DNA of 64,000 bases from Mytilisepta virgata (taxonomy: Eukaryota; Mollusca; Bivalvia; Mytilida; Mytilidae), in contig JAPWFG010000022.1 of assembly GCA_028015205.1 (NCBI GenBank), positions 1,736,001 to 1,800,000 on the forward strand. Direction: 5' to 3'. Numbering within the stretch: the first letter of the stretch is position 1; the number at the start of each line of letters is the position of its first letter. Position numbers and translations under genes: made by a program. Below, piece after piece: positions 35,374 through 46,116 of this stretch. Below the pieces are notes generated by a model. It was given only the letters and a program-made list of their open reading frames with translations, ran no database searches and was not told the origin of the DNA.

Positions 35374-35506
35374 CTGTTGTATGATGATCACTTTCACACT
35401 TCAAGTCCTTGTTACATGTACTTGTTTCATTGCAGCAGGATGTACAGGAAATATGATGTCCTTCATCTCTACGGCCAAATATACCACCAACACCATGTCT
35501 ACAAAA
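35374..35506 (-). CDS. FReD gene 1, exon C (third exon of the cysteine-rich Ly6/uPAR-like module)
   Basis: 133 bases, acceptor GTTTAG, phase 0 to phase 1, ending G/GTTCGT (a weak donor). It encodes FCRHGVGGIFGRRDEGHHIS, then CTSCCNETSTCNKDLKC. The CxxCC...CN ending is the signature of three-finger Ly6/uPAR folds. An exon of exactly the same length and phases is in FReD gene 2 (60231-60363). The corresponding part of unit 2 is deleted. Confidence 0.82.
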
Positions 35507-35567
35507 CTAAACCATCCAATTTACTAACTTTGTTAGGTAAAATTGAAGTAAAACGTTATCAATGGAT

Positions 35568-35922
35568 GGATGGATGAATTATTGTTTAACGTCCAGTGGC
35601 AACCAGTTGAATATCAGGACGAGAACATGTTGATATGATAATGAATACGATCCCTGCTTTGTACTAGGCCGACACGCGAAGTCGGATTTTCAATGTGCTA
35701 GCTCACGAGGTAACTGTCCGCTGGAAGACATATCACCTCACTCGGACACATTATACTGACTCCGAGCCGACCAGTCTTTGCTCTTACTCCTAGATACCGC
35801 GTGCTTGGCGGAGAAGCAACAAATACCAATTTTAATGTCTTTGGTTTGACCCGGTCGGCGATCGAACCCGCGACCTTCCGCACTCGAGGCGAGCACGCTA
35901 CCACGAGACCACCGAGGCGGTC
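35568..35922 (-). mobile_element. Second tRNA-derived SINE family, full copy
   Basis: The minus strand begins CCGCCTCGGTGGTCTCGTGG, continues with tagcgtgctcgcctcgagtg and then the B-box-like gcgggttcgatcgcc. This is a tRNA-like head with both Pol III promoter boxes. The element ends at an ATCC repeat tail (complement of ggatggatggatg). Related remnants are at 41028-41135 and 21640-21770. Confidence 0.8.
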
Positions 35923-36315
35923 AAAACATTATCAATAAACAACAAAAAAGATAACAGGAAAGATGACATATCAAATAATCAACCTTCTCAACAGATAGAA
36001 CCCGGCACAAAAATAACATAAAAGAAGAAAAAATACAAACATAAATAAAAGAGGATAGTCATAGCCACATTGTGTTCCCAGCTGATAGATGTACAAATTT
36101 GACTGGTGCAGATGAAAAACATCACAAGGTCTTTATACAACATCTAAACTCGGTACTGTGTAATTTGAGGCATGTCAAAACAAATAATTCTCATACTATT
36201 CAGTGTAAATTAGTAGTATCTGATTCATTTTGCAGTGCCGTAAGTGTGAAACCCTGCGCTTGCGCGTTTAACTTTCTAGTTTAAAGAAATATGTTTAATA
36301 ACATCAACCTCCTAC

Positions 36316-36386
36316 CTGCTCATAAGCACATCCAAAGTCATATAGTGTTGACCCAGATTCTGTTACAAGTTTTTGAACAAAACACA
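36316..36386 (-). pseudogene. FReD gene 1, exon B1, truncated at the duplication junction
   Basis: Matches exon B2 codon for codon to donor CAG/GTAGGA. It lacks the first base of its first codon and the whole acceptor, because the duplication breakpoint falls at 36386/36387. It cannot be spliced in. Confidence 0.85.
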
Positions 36387-37451
36387 GTGGCAAATATTTC
36401 ATGCTTCTTCAGGACGAGAACCTGTTCAATATATCAAACAATTCAAATAGGGATAGTACGGCACTGCCACAAATGGGAACCACTTTTCACTGCCAATGTA
36501 AAAGGAGGATGGTTGGGTACGATTGGATAATTTAGTCCTCTATAGCGGCCATTAGCCTACTCTTTTTCGAAAACTACAGAAGCATTCTTTTGCGCGCAGG
36601 GAGCATGACATGCTCCAAACACGTTAACCACTATGGTCCACGGTCAGGCTTTCTGTATAATGACCTGACAACCCCCCAACCAGAGGGTCTCCCCTGTCCG
36701 CCGCCTGGGACGGGCTAGGCAGATCTGTGGTCCGTCACAGGTGCCTAGTCTCTAATAGGCATTTACCCAATATCAATTTTATATACAATCATGGGTGTGT
36801 CCAGGACCATATTCAAACGACCTAAAGATAAACATACTGCATGAAATTTCGTACATAATTTGTATGAATAAAAATAAGTTAACAAATTTATAAAGACAAA
36901 TCAACCAAAGAAAATAATGCGGAAATCGGATGGCTTTAGTACTCACTATAGAAAAAAAAAACATATGACTCTCTTTAAGGCCATAATACTAAAGGTGCCT
37001 GTTTTTATCATGTTTATACGTGTTTTGACCTACTGATGATATTGATATATTAACCTTTCCAATAGTATAGAGGATAAAATTGTATTACCAAGATATCAAA
37101 CATTGTTTGATGTACCTTTTGAGTTTTTATGTTCTTGTGTTTTGGAATTTCGCTATGAAATTGTCGGGCAAATTACGATATTATTTGTTCAATTCCTTTG
37201 ATTTTTATTGTGTGTAATCAGGCGAAATTACTTTGCATCTGTGCAAAACTTCAATTGAACAGATTTGACATGGTCGATATTGAAACTTTAAAGATGTGCA
37301 ATATTTTTCCCTGTAAAAGGCGACATTAATATGAAGAACAGTAATAAAAACTTTGATCCTCTCTTTGAACTTTTTCACTTTCTAGTGTGAATTTTCTTTG
37401 AAAATGTGTACCCGTTATATCCTTTCCTACTCATTTTAGAAACACATTTAC

Positions 37452-37616
37452 CAGCATTACCACTGTACCCAATCACGGTCAACTCGTATTCATTTCGCTC
37501 ATCTCCAACACTAAAAAGTGAATATTTTGCATATCTACTGTGCCCTTCAAAATCTTCCATATCAATTCTCAATTCATGTCTTTTATGTACAGTTATTTCA
37601 TGGATAATATCATTTC
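37452..37616 (-). CDS. FReD gene 1, exon F2
   Basis: 165 bases, the duplicate of F1 with the same splice sites (TTTTACAG; G/GTAAAT) and protein, including EDFEGHSRYAKYSLFSVGDE. Its next downstream FReD exon on this strand would be the second set or the single terminal exon 6 kb away. Confidence 0.85.
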
Positions 37617-38047
37617 CTGTAAAAGATAAACATATTTACTGATTCTAGAAATAACTAAATACTTTTATAGGAATTTAAACATTAATCTGATAATTAAATT
37701 ACAAAATTTGGATATCAAAACAAACCTTTCAGGACCAACCAGTCCTAAAAGTGAATGTAGATGTTAATAATGAGGAATACAAATGGATAACCATAGCTAT
37801 ACGAGGACAAGGAATAGTGGGGAGATAATAGGTTAGGTCAAACGAGACATGCTGGCCATTCGGCAACCCCTCCCGCCAAAAATAAAATAACACGCACAAG
37901 AAGTCAAAGTTGTCTATTTTTGTCATACATTAAGACCTCCGAATGACACAGGTGAAACTGAAACGAATAACCGACCGACAGACGTTCTTGCTCTACTGTG
38001 ATTTTACAATATGTACTTGTGTTACGTTATATTTAACCTGTATTTAA

Positions 38048-38431
38048 GGATGGTCATGTTTTGGTCTTTTTTGTCAGATTTTCGGAATCCTCGGGTTTTA
38101 TCCATTTCTTATACATGAATTTTTTGGCCCATGAACCCCGCTTTTTCTTTTATAATTCAATCATATATACCTTAAAATGGTATTTGACAAAATTTTATGA
38201 AATCCTTTTTATTTTTTCATACATTTTTGAGAGACTGAAGTTGTCAATGCAAAGACAATGAAAAATCCAGAGAAAACCCATTTCCTGCAAATTTTCAAAG
38301 CCTTATAGCTCTAAAATGAGCACATGAACCTATATTTTTTTCTTGCTTATTTGTTTACTATTCATATGTTCTCTCAAACTAAAACACCTATTTCAAATCC
38401 TATTTATTTCCTATTAGACCAGTGATCATCC
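38048..38431 (+). mobile_element. TTAA-flanked MITE (family M), copy 3
   Basis: Duplicate of copy 2. It has lost a few bases (the tctcgc stretch) just inside its left end but keeps TTAA at 38044-38047 and 38432-38435. Confidence 0.85.
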
Positions 38432-38606
38432 TTAACTTGATAATATTGTATTTGTGGATTTATACTGTAGTTTATAATTAAGAGAATATATTTGATTATG
38501 TCTTATTCTGCGTGTACATGTTTATGATCTACCGGCTTTGGTTCCCTTACTGACCTTACAAAAATGGCCAACAAATTTAAACAATACTGAACAGTCTGTT
38601 AATTAC

Positions 38607-38703
38607 CTAACCAATATTCTCCGTTTGGTTTTCCAAATCCCTCTTTGTATTTTTGCCAGTTCTGTTCAAAGCTCACTGTACCATTGTATCGCCTTTGTAT
38701 TAC
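38607..38703 (-). CDS. FReD gene 1, exon E2 with intact acceptor
   Basis: 97 bases, the same protein segment as E1, with AATAG acceptor and G/GTAATT donor. It serves as the internal reference showing that E1's acceptor is mutant. Confidence 0.85.
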
Positions 38704-38987
38704 CTATTAAAATAATGAATAGATTATTATTGGTTTAATATAAACATGCATGTATAAAACATGTAGTATAGTAGTTTAATTCTGCAAAATTCCTTTGTGC
38801 CTTCATTAAGTCATGAGTTTTTGAAGTTTCGATTTTTTATTTAATGATTTTTTTAGAGTATTACTAGTATATTTTATTTAGATAATCAGCAGTTATTGGT
38901 GAAATGTAACGCCTCTTATTGAACATGTATATAATATATATACATGTATACACGTTTATATTTCAGGGTTGTTTCATTTACCCAATA

Positions 38988-39256
38988 GGGGCCTCGGTGG
39001 CCGAGTGGTCTAGGTAGTTCGTTATGACTACTAATGATCACTAGCCTGTCAACGCTGGGGTTGTGAGTTCGAATCTCACCTGTGGCGGGGTGTGTTCGAC
39101 TCCGTTAATTGACAAGGATTGCCAATTTTACTACCGAAGGTCGGTGGTTCTCTCCGGGTACTCCGGCTTCCTCCACCAATAAAAACTGGCCGCCGCGAAA
39201 TAGCCAAATGTGCTGAAAACGGCGTTAAACCCTAACTAAACAAACAAACAAACAAA
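38988..39256 (+). mobile_element. tRNA-derived SINE, full length, with empty site in unit 1
   Basis: Head GGGGCCTCGGTGGCCGAGTG, A box TGGCCGAGTGG, B-box-like GAGTTCGAATCTC, body gccgccgcgaaatagccaaa, and a CAAA-repeat tail. Target duplication catttacccaata at 38975-38987 and 39257-39269. Unit 1 has the uninterrupted sequence catttacccaatattgc at about 34248-34264, the empty site. Confidence 0.95.
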
Positions 39257-39792
39257 CATTTACCCAATATTGCTATTTATCGGCAATTCGTACATATTTG
39301 CTTTGATCTTTTTGTCTAATATTTTCGAGTATCACCACTGAAAATATTGGGTAATATTGTGTGACGTAATGCAGAAGGATCTACTTATCTGACCGTCCAA
39401 TGAAAATTAATTACGGAAATTATCGATGACAAGACGTCAATTCACGCCAATAGTCAATATTTCCCTTTACCATTCACTGTCAAGAATGTGTTTCAAAATG
39501 ATGTCACGCGCCAATGATTAGTCAACCGCATTACAAACTTCTTCGGGCTCGTCTAGATATTCCATATGATATAGTCAGTATAAAAAACGAAGCTACTTAT
39601 TATTCTATATATCACTTTCGTTGTACATACTTATAAGAAAAATGTCATTGAAACGCGTAAGTGACTGACATAGATTCTTTCTCAGACACTTTTGTTAGAT
39701 TCTATTTAAATTTTATCACAGTATCTTATACTCGTTTTCATGCACTTGCGAATTGTATTATTGGATTTAAACTCAATTAATAGGTTTCTTAC

Positions 39793-39923
39793 TGTCCATT
39801 TCCCACTGTCAGTGTGCATATCACAAAACACAGGGACGGGTGTCTGTCCATCTGGATAAATTTTATACACACCATCAGGGTGCTGACCGTTTATATCTGA
39901 ACATTCCCTTGGTAATGTGTCCC
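39793..39923 (-). CDS. FReD gene 1, exon D2
   Basis: 131 bases, duplicate of D1, with acceptor TATGACAG and donor ACA/GTAAGA. It encodes the same fibrinogen entry with VPVFCDM. It begins in phase 1, which exon B2 (phase 0) cannot supply, so it has no compatible upstream exon within unit 2. Confidence 0.85.
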
Positions 39924-40130
39924 CTGTCATATATAAGGTAAAATGAAGCAATATCTTGAAAATGAATTGAGAGTCAAGTGCACTGTGATTAAGTTTCAAA
40001 AATTGGAAACCGAACTGCTATGTGCATGTTTAAAATCCGATTTAAATGACTTTTTTACAATTAATAAAATTTCAGCATTTCAATTTCAGTTTACCAATTA
40101 AAACATTACCTAAAGTAAGTGCATTGAATT

Positions 40131-40611
40131 AGTTTTATATAAGGTTATTTTGAAGAACCGATAGATTTTTCATCCGGTCTGCCAATTCCCCCTCCCAGAG
40201 TCGCTGTTGGTCAAATGGCAGGAATTTAGACAGGACACCAGTTTGTTGTTCATGTGCCTCCACCGATTTGTGACTTCCCCCGGATCGACTTTGTGGAACT
40301 TCACGACGGGTGCCGTATACGGAGCAGGAACTGCTTACCCTTCCGGAGCACCTGGGTTCACTCCTGGTTTTTATAGGAGTTCGTGTTGTTCATTGTTTTC
40401 TAGTTTTCTGTGTTTATTTGTTGTGCTTGTGGTTGTTCATTTGTCTTCCTGGGATTGTCTGTCCAATGGATTACGTTTTTTTGGTTGCTCCTTAGGTATA
40501 TTTGTCCTTTTTGTGTACCCACAATTTGAATTTAGTTGATTAATTCACATACTCTTTACATATACGCGACTAACATTAAGCAAAGGAACATCGTTTTGTT
40601 GTTAGCATTCC
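40131..40611 (+). repeat. Family F insertion present only in unit 2
   Basis: About 480 bp inserted relative to unit 1 (35065-35095). It contains gaactgcttacccttccgga, gcacctgggttcactcctgg and gttcgtgttgttcattg. The 110-codon frame 40207-40539 lies inside it and is not a host gene. A clear target duplication was not found. Confidence 0.7.
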
Positions 40612-40853
40612 CTCATTTTCAATTGTTAGTGAGTCTTTCAAGACGGTCCACAAGCGTTTCTTAAATTTACTGCAATATCACAAACTGATTTCCAATCCCA
40701 TTTAGTGGCTTCATGCAAGCATATCATTCAGGGTGTCATAAAACTATGCCAGTAGTATATTTTTTTCAAAGATCTAGCCTATAATAATTTTGGTCTTGCC
40801 ATTTTTTTTCGTTTTGGCATTTCAATCTGCACATCAAGCGTGTTGAGGTTTAA

Positions 40854-41027
40854 GGATGCTCGCTTGTCATGTTTTGGTCTTTTTTGTCAGATTTTCGAAA
40901 TCCTCGGGTTTTACCCATTTCTTAAACATGAATTTTTTTGGCCCATGAACCCCTACTTTTTCTTTTATAATTCAATCATATATACCTTAAAATGGTATTT
41001 GACAAAATCTTATGAAATTCTTTTTTG
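40854..41027 (+). mobile_element. TTAA MITE (family M), copy 4, truncated by a deletion
   Basis: Starts at TTAA (40850-40853) with ggatgctcgcttgtcatg and breaks off in mid-element, joining directly to the interior of the second SINE family. Unit 1 shows the empty TTAA target at 35280-35283. Confidence 0.85.
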
Positions 41028-41135
41028 CAAATACCAATTTTAATGTCTTTGGTTTGACCCGGCCGGGGATCGAACCCGCGACCTTCCGCACTCGAGGCGA
41101 GCACGCTACGACGAGACCACCGAAGCGGTCAAAAC
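41028..41135 (-). mobile_element. Remnant of the second SINE family, unit 2
   Basis: Matches 35817-35922, including the tRNA-like head region (gatcgaacccgcgacc, ctcgaggcgagcacgct). The rest was removed by the deletion that fused it to MITE copy 4. Confidence 0.8.
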
Positions 41136-41939
41136 ATTCTCAATAAACAACAAAAAAGATAACAGGAAAGATAACATACCAATCAATCAACCTACACAAC
41201 AGATAGAAGCCTGGACAAAAATAACATAAAAGAAGAAAAAATACAAACATAAATAAAAGTGGATAGTCATAGCTACATTGTGTTCCCAGCTGATAGATAT
41301 GAACATTTTACTGGTGCAGATGAAAAACATCACAAGGTATTTATACAACATCCAAACTCGGAACTGTTTAACTTCAGGCATCTCGCCTGCCTTCCTGTAG
41401 CAAATTCAAAAGATTTAGCAATCTGATGGACTGTACGAAGATAAATTTTACACACGTTTATGGTTAATATTATTTCACTGCTATTAAAAATGACCTGAAA
41501 TAAAAGACGTATCATTTCTATAATTACCCTTTTTTGCTGATCTATCCACAAACTTTAACATAATATACTGATGGAATTTAATAACGCAACACTACATATA
41601 TGGACCCACATTATGTTTATTTTGTGTATTAATGTACATCAAATAATTATTTAAAACGGTAAGTTTATTGTTTGACCATTGAGCGTCTTTCTGTATGGCA
41701 AACAAAATTCTATGATGAGAGGAATCAAAATTTTCCCGGTTTTCTAATGGACTGAAATGAGACAGATTTTGTACATGAAATCTTAAAAGGATAAAGATCA
41801 AAAAAAAATAATTCTCATACTATTCAGTGTAAATTAGTAGTATCTGATTCATTTTGCAGTGCCGCACGTGTGAAACCCTGGGCTTGCGCGTTTAACTTTC
41901 TAGTTTAAAGAAATATGTTTAATAACATCAATCTCCTAC

Positions 41940-42011
41940 CTGCTCATAAGCACATCCAAAGTCATATAGTGTTGACCCAGATTCTGTTACATGTTTTTGA
42001 ACAAAACACAC
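41940..42011 (-). CDS. FReD gene 1, exon B2 (second exon of the cysteine-rich module)
   Basis: 72 bases, phase 0 to phase 0, acceptor ATTTTAG and donor CAG/GTAGGA. It encodes VCFVQKHVTESGSTLYDFGC then AYEQ. The VC(F/Y)V start and GC end are the mid-part of a Ly6/uPAR-like fold. Same length and phase as 59202-59273. Confidence 0.85.
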
Positions 42012-42109
42012 CTAAAATGATGAAATCACCAAATCTCATCAAAACGATTAATCGGGACAATTCGATAGTAACTTTGTAAGCTTCAATTGTAGAGGTCTCA
42101 TATTACACG

Positions 42110-42322
42110 GGCGGGGGATTCGGTAGCCGAATGGTCTAGGTTGCTCGTTGACAATTAATGTGTTCGGTTCCGAACTTAATTGACAAAGATTGCCAATTTT
42201 CCTATCGAAGGTCGGTGGTTCTCTCTGGGTACTCTGGCTTCCTCGGCCAATAAAAAATGGCCGCCGCAAAATACCCAAATGTGCTGAAAACGGCATAAAA
42301 CCCCAACTAAACAAACAAACAT
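42110..42322 (+). mobile_element. tRNA-derived SINE, degraded head
   Basis: Contains gtagccgaatggtctaggt (A-box region), then aaggtcggtggttctctctg and aacggcataaaaccccaact with a CAAA tail. The B-box region is deleted. It lies between exons A and B2. Confidence 0.85.
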
Positions 42323-42720
42323 ATTGCAACGTTATGTTCTACTGAAAAATAGATAAAAAAGCAGACTGTTCATTGGTTGAAATGTGTAACATTTTAGCAA
42401 AGCCACCATTTTTTTCATAAATTGGTTACTGATGAAGTATGAGGACACACAGTATCTATATCTGCATATTAGTAAAGTATTGCTGTTAATTCAATCCACA
42501 TTTAATCATTTTTGAAGCTATTTTTGTATGATAGCTTTATCACTTTCAAAACAATCTTAAGAAAAATTAATTAACTCAGTTTTTAGTGCAAGATGGTAGA
42601 GCTAGAAAAAGAAGGAATGCCCTGTATTTCTTTTTACTGCGATACCCAGCATTACAGGATGCTGCTAAATCTAGTAGGTATTTTAACCTATATCAAGAAC
42701 TATCAGATATATTAGGTTAC

Positions 42721-42803
42721 CTCGTCATTCGTACAAGTCGTAATGTGTTGACATTCAGGTCGAGTTTCCACATCACTACAGGACAAACAGGTTTGTCCAC
42801 AAT
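42721..42803 (-). CDS. FReD gene 1, exon A (first exon of the cysteine-rich module)
   Basis: 83 bases, phase 1 to phase 0, acceptor GTAATAG and donor GAG/GTAACC. It encodes CGQTCLSCSDVETRPECQHI then TTCTNDE. Cysteines at module positions 1, 5, 8, 17 and 23 match the gene-2 exon at 58054-58136 exactly. The opposite-strand frame across it (42586-42825) is a shadow. Confidence 0.82.
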
Positions 42804-43072
42804 CTATTACGAAAACAAATTATAGATGATACATGACGTCAGATGAAAAGTCTTTTTAAAAAATATCTCATCATAATTGGCTTTGGTTACCGATAAAGAT
42901 TTTTTTTTTTAAATTAATAACTGTATATATGCTTCATATACGTTTTTTCTAAAAGCTGTCAAAAACACCTTGACAAAATTAATACGTTTTATATATGTAC
43001 AACATTTTTCAAGATTGGTGAAACTCTTCGAAATATTAACAGGTGGTTTTGTTGAGATACTAATGGACTTAA

Positions 43073-43463
43073 GGATGATCGCTGGTCTAATGAGAAATAA
43101 ATAGGATTTAAAATAGGTGTTTTAGTTTGAGAGAACATATGAATAGTAAACAAATAAGCAAGAAAAAAAATATAGGTTCATGTGCTCATTTTAGGGCTAT
43201 AAGGCCTTGAAAATTTGCATGAAATGGGTTTTCTCTGATTTTTCATTGTCTTTGAATTGACAACTTCAGTCTCTCAAAGATGTATGAAAAAATAAAAAGG
43301 ATTTCATAACATTTTGTCAAATACCATATTAAGATATATATGATTGAATTATAAAAGAAAAAGTGGGGGTTCATGGGCAAAAAAATTCATGTTTAAGAAA
43401 TGGATAAAACCCGAGGATTCCGGAAATCTGACAAAAAGACCAAAACATGACCAGCGAGCATCC
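43073..43463 (-). mobile_element. TTAA-flanked MITE (family M), copy 5, inverted
   Basis: Complete copy, reverse oriented, with TTAA at 43069-43072 and 43464-43467 and ends ggatgatcgctggtc / gaccagcgagcatcc. It sits in the first intron of FReD gene 1. Confidence 0.88.
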
Positions 43464-43531
43464 TTAAGATTACTTTAAGATACGAGAACACTTACGATCA
43501 CAACTTTAAACATAGGATGTAAACTACTTAC

Positions 43532-43610
43532 TGCTTCCTCTGATACAAAATACTGTCAGATAAATTAATTCCACAACTAAAAACAAAAGGAAAGCGTACA
43601 TGTTATTCAT
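43532..43610 (-). CDS. FReD gene 1, signal-peptide exon
   Basis: ATG opens MNNMYAFLLFLVVELIYLTV followed by FCIRGS. It ends in phase 1 at a perfect donor (A/GTAAGT). The split codon joins exon A to give ...RGSNCGQTC. The hydrophobic core and length (about 24-26 residues) fit a cleavable signal peptide, so the product is secreted. A second ATG lies three codons in. A TATATAG on the minus strand at 43793-43800 lies about 185 bp upstream of the start codon and is a plausible TATA box. Confidence 0.78.
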
Positions 43611-44552
43611 ATATGTTTTACGTAAAGTTTTTTGTCAAAGAAAAAGCTAATATCTACATTTTTACCTACATGTGTATACGTTATTTCAAATATCTTACTT
43701 TCTACAAACATATTGAATCTATTTTTGTAGTCTTACCAAGCCGCATTGTACATATGATTTGAAGTCCTAAGATAATCGCACTCTTTCGACCTCTATATAG
43801 TCTTATCATATATATCCATAATGATTTATGTAAAAGGGTGTAATCTACTGATATTTTTCAACCACATAAATAAGAAAGAAAACTGTTCTACCAAAAGAAG
43901 GATTCCGGAGAAAAAAAACCGTTCTACCGACGTAAGGACTTCAGAGAAAAACAAACATGATATTGGAAAGATCATGCATAATTTTGTTTCAAACTTCAAC
44001 CTAAACGATAATCATGTAATAGGTTTTTTTACTGATAAGCAGGTTCTTGTTCAGCTCGCTTTTTTAATCTATGAAAGTCAATACCTCATGTCCGTCAAAT
44101 CATAAAAAGAAATATATAAGTGGATAATTTTATATATAAAATATGTCATGTACAATGTAAGTGGCGAAAATGGCAATAAAATGGGATTCTGAAAGTACAA
44201 AAAAGTCGTCACACAGCCTCCAATACGATGCAAGTGTCTACATTGCTATCCCAAGCTCCTAATGGCCACATTTTAACATAACAGAAACCTGAAAATGCCT
44301 GAAATTAAATTCTATTCCATAATTTAATTTGTACACCTTATACATTATAATGACTTGAAAGATAACCTTATCTCAGATGAACTAATATGCCAGATAACAT
44401 CACGAACGGAATATAGAAGTCATGCATTTTGGTAATACACAAACAATTATATTCCCTAGCGATGCTTTTCTCAAAGGCGTAAGATTAGCCATTATAACTT
44501 TTTTATGACAAAAATGAAGATGATTAATACCGTTAATAAGTTAATACGAAAC
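43611..44552. other. Upstream region of FReD gene 1
   Basis: About 0.94 kb between the start codon and the Gypsy element. It contains the TATA-like site (43793-43800) and a short duplicated stretch near 43875-43945 (gttctacc...ga(a/t)t(c/t)cggagaaaaa). An open plus frame at 43821-44105 shows no domain and is not called. Confidence 0.55.
43793..43800 (-). promoter_or_regulatory. Putative TATA box of FReD gene 1
   Basis: CTATATAG, read on the minus strand, with no competing TATA-like site nearer the start codon in good context. Transcription start would be near 43765. Confidence 0.35.
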
Positions 44553-44556
44553 ATAC

Positions 44557-45376
44557 TGTAACGTGTAACCGGGCAAGACCTGTCAATTGTTCTATTTAAT
44601 TATGGTTCGTACCGGTTTCCCGGGATTTCCCTGAAGCATGTACTTTATATAATTAATTTGTAAATTAAACTGTTTGATAAACCTACTCTTGTCCCGAACC
44701 TGTCTGGCCGAACCTGTTTCGCCAGACCTGTTTCTATTGAACTTGTCTCAGACCTGTTTCAGACAGTGTCTCAAGCTGTGACCAGTCCGTTTCCAGACAT
44801 ACAGCATAGAAACACTGCCAAACGTGTTAAACCCTTTTGTCGCGACCAACCTATAAGGCATACGACACCAGGCTGAACACGTTTGTACCTTAACCTAACC
44901 TAATTCGGTAAGTACCTTTCTCTTTGAAGCTCCTAGAGGTCTTCACCGTGGTCAATCTAACGAATGAATGACGACTTCCATTGATTTCGGCTTTATATAT
45001 ATACTAACAACGCGGACCGAGATGAGCGCACCCTATCTATTTTTAGCACATTACGATACCTTTGATTTCCTAGTAATCTCGACAATAAATATTACTTTTC
45101 TAGTTTATTTTATCACATATGATATTTATTTAACTTCTAGGAATCTTAGAATATTAATTCAACATTAATATCGGCATTTGTATTGTCTAAAACAGCGATA
45201 TAGACTGTGTATGTGACAGCCCCATCTATGTTTCCAATGTAAACGTTCACTTAGCAACTTGTAGTATAGCGTTCATTTAAGGTGTTGATTTGCAACCAAT
45301 TCGAAGTTAACCCGATATATATTGTAAAATTATTTACTTGGTTAAAACATGCTTCTACTATCTAATATTTGTTACA
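44557..45376 (-). repeat. 3' LTR of the Gypsy element
   Basis: 820 bp. A G/A difference near 44998 (tttatatatatac here, tttatgtatatac in the other LTR) is the only one noticed. It contains a 66-codon frame (MTTSIDFGF...) seen in both LTRs with no recognisable domain. Just upstream in element orientation lies a purine-rich stretch (GGAGGCGTGGGTAG, about 45377-45390), the likely polypurine tract. Confidence 0.95.
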
Positions 45377-46116
45377 CTACCCACGCCTCCGAAAATGAAT
45401 GCGTCCCTGCATTCAAAAGACATTAAGCTGATAACGTCAAATCCTCCAAACTAAACATCTTTTAGTTTCAAACTCCTACCATCTGCAAAACAGATTAACT
45501 ACGCAAACTGTTCTTTATAACAAGGTGTCAAAACCTTAAACTCTACAGAAGAATAATTATAAACTTCAAACCTGGATACCTCAACATACCCAAATTTTCA
45601 CAACTCGTAGAAACGTACCTACCCGAACAGTTATAGCGTCCCACCAGCTAATAAAATCTTAAAAATCAACCTTCTAAAACGACCCTGTGTAGCGCAACCT
45701 GTTCAAAATGTATACCTAATTTCACAATTACAAAATTTTAAACTTGCAAAACTTTTATCCTTGAAGATGAAAACGTTATTCTTGAATCAAGCTTGTTTAT
45801 ATCAAAAGGGAAGATGTACTAAGTATTGTGTGAAATTTGATTGTCACTGGAAAAATGATGTTAAGTATTAAAACCTGTTTTGAAAAATTTGGCCTCATCA
45901 GCGGCACCAAGGTGCCTACTCTTATCGATCTCTGGTGAGGGGTTTTTAGCGTGCCCAGGGCGTGACGTCTCCCTGAACACGGGCCTCGGTTTACCGTCTC
46001 ATCCGAAAGACACATACATATTAAATAAACAACAAAAACATACAAGAAACTTAAATCATACTCTTTAATAAAGGTGCTTCCTGCACTACTAAGTGTTCAG
46101 AGACAAGTAAAACAAT

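Larger units (their letters stand above)
31632..36386. repeat. Tandem duplication unit 1 (about 4.75 kb)
   Basis: Near-identical to 36387-42010 apart from indels caused by transposable elements. Its right end is inside exon B (36386/36387), where the sequence jumps straight to the unit's own left end (gtggcaaatatttcatgc). The only overlap is a 2-base microhomology (ca). It contains truncated exon B1 and exons C, D1, E1 and F1. Confidence 0.9.
36387..42010. repeat. Tandem duplication unit 2 (about 5.6 kb)
   Basis: Second copy of the FReD gene middle, with B2, D2, E2 and F2. Relative to unit 1 it gained a SINE (38988-39256), about 480 bp of family F (40131-40611), a TTAA MITE (40854 on) and about 415 bp at 41385-41800. 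It lost the segment equivalent to 35284-35816, which holds exon C. Confidence 0.9.
31207..43610 (-). pseudogene. FReD gene 1: secreted Ly6/uPAR-like plus fibrinogen-domain protein, rearranged and disrupted
   Basis: Overall span of a minus-strand gene rebuilt from eleven exons with consistent phases. In order of transcription they are: signal peptide (43532-43610), cysteine-rich A (42721-42803), B2 (41940-42011), fibrinogen D2, E2, F2, then a second set B1 (broken), C, D1, E1, F1 and the terminal exon G. A tandem duplication of the middle of the gene created the two sets. C exists only in set 1 and G only once. Because B ends in phase 0 and D begins in phase 1, set 2 lacks a legal B-D junction. 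In set 1, E1 has lost its acceptor and G has an in-frame TGA. No in-order exon choice gives an uninterrupted protein. FReD proteins are secreted lectins recognising acetylated sugars on microbes (family knowledge). A pseudogene, a null allele or an assembly error all remain possible. Confidence 0.7.

Noticed and set aside
38988..39060. Functional tRNA gene (cloverleaf-like GGCCTCGGTGGCCGAGTGG head)
   Set aside because: The sequence is the head of a SINE with target duplications and a long unrelated body; no proper acceptor stem or CCA context.
42586..42825. 79-codon plus-strand frame
   Set aside because: Antisense to FReD exon A and its flanks; the minus strand has splice sites, phase and cysteine pattern.
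45797..46068. Small frames in the 3' untranslated part of the Gypsy element
   Set aside because: No domain or conserved start; between the zinc-finger ORF and the 3' LTR I see only noncoding sequence.
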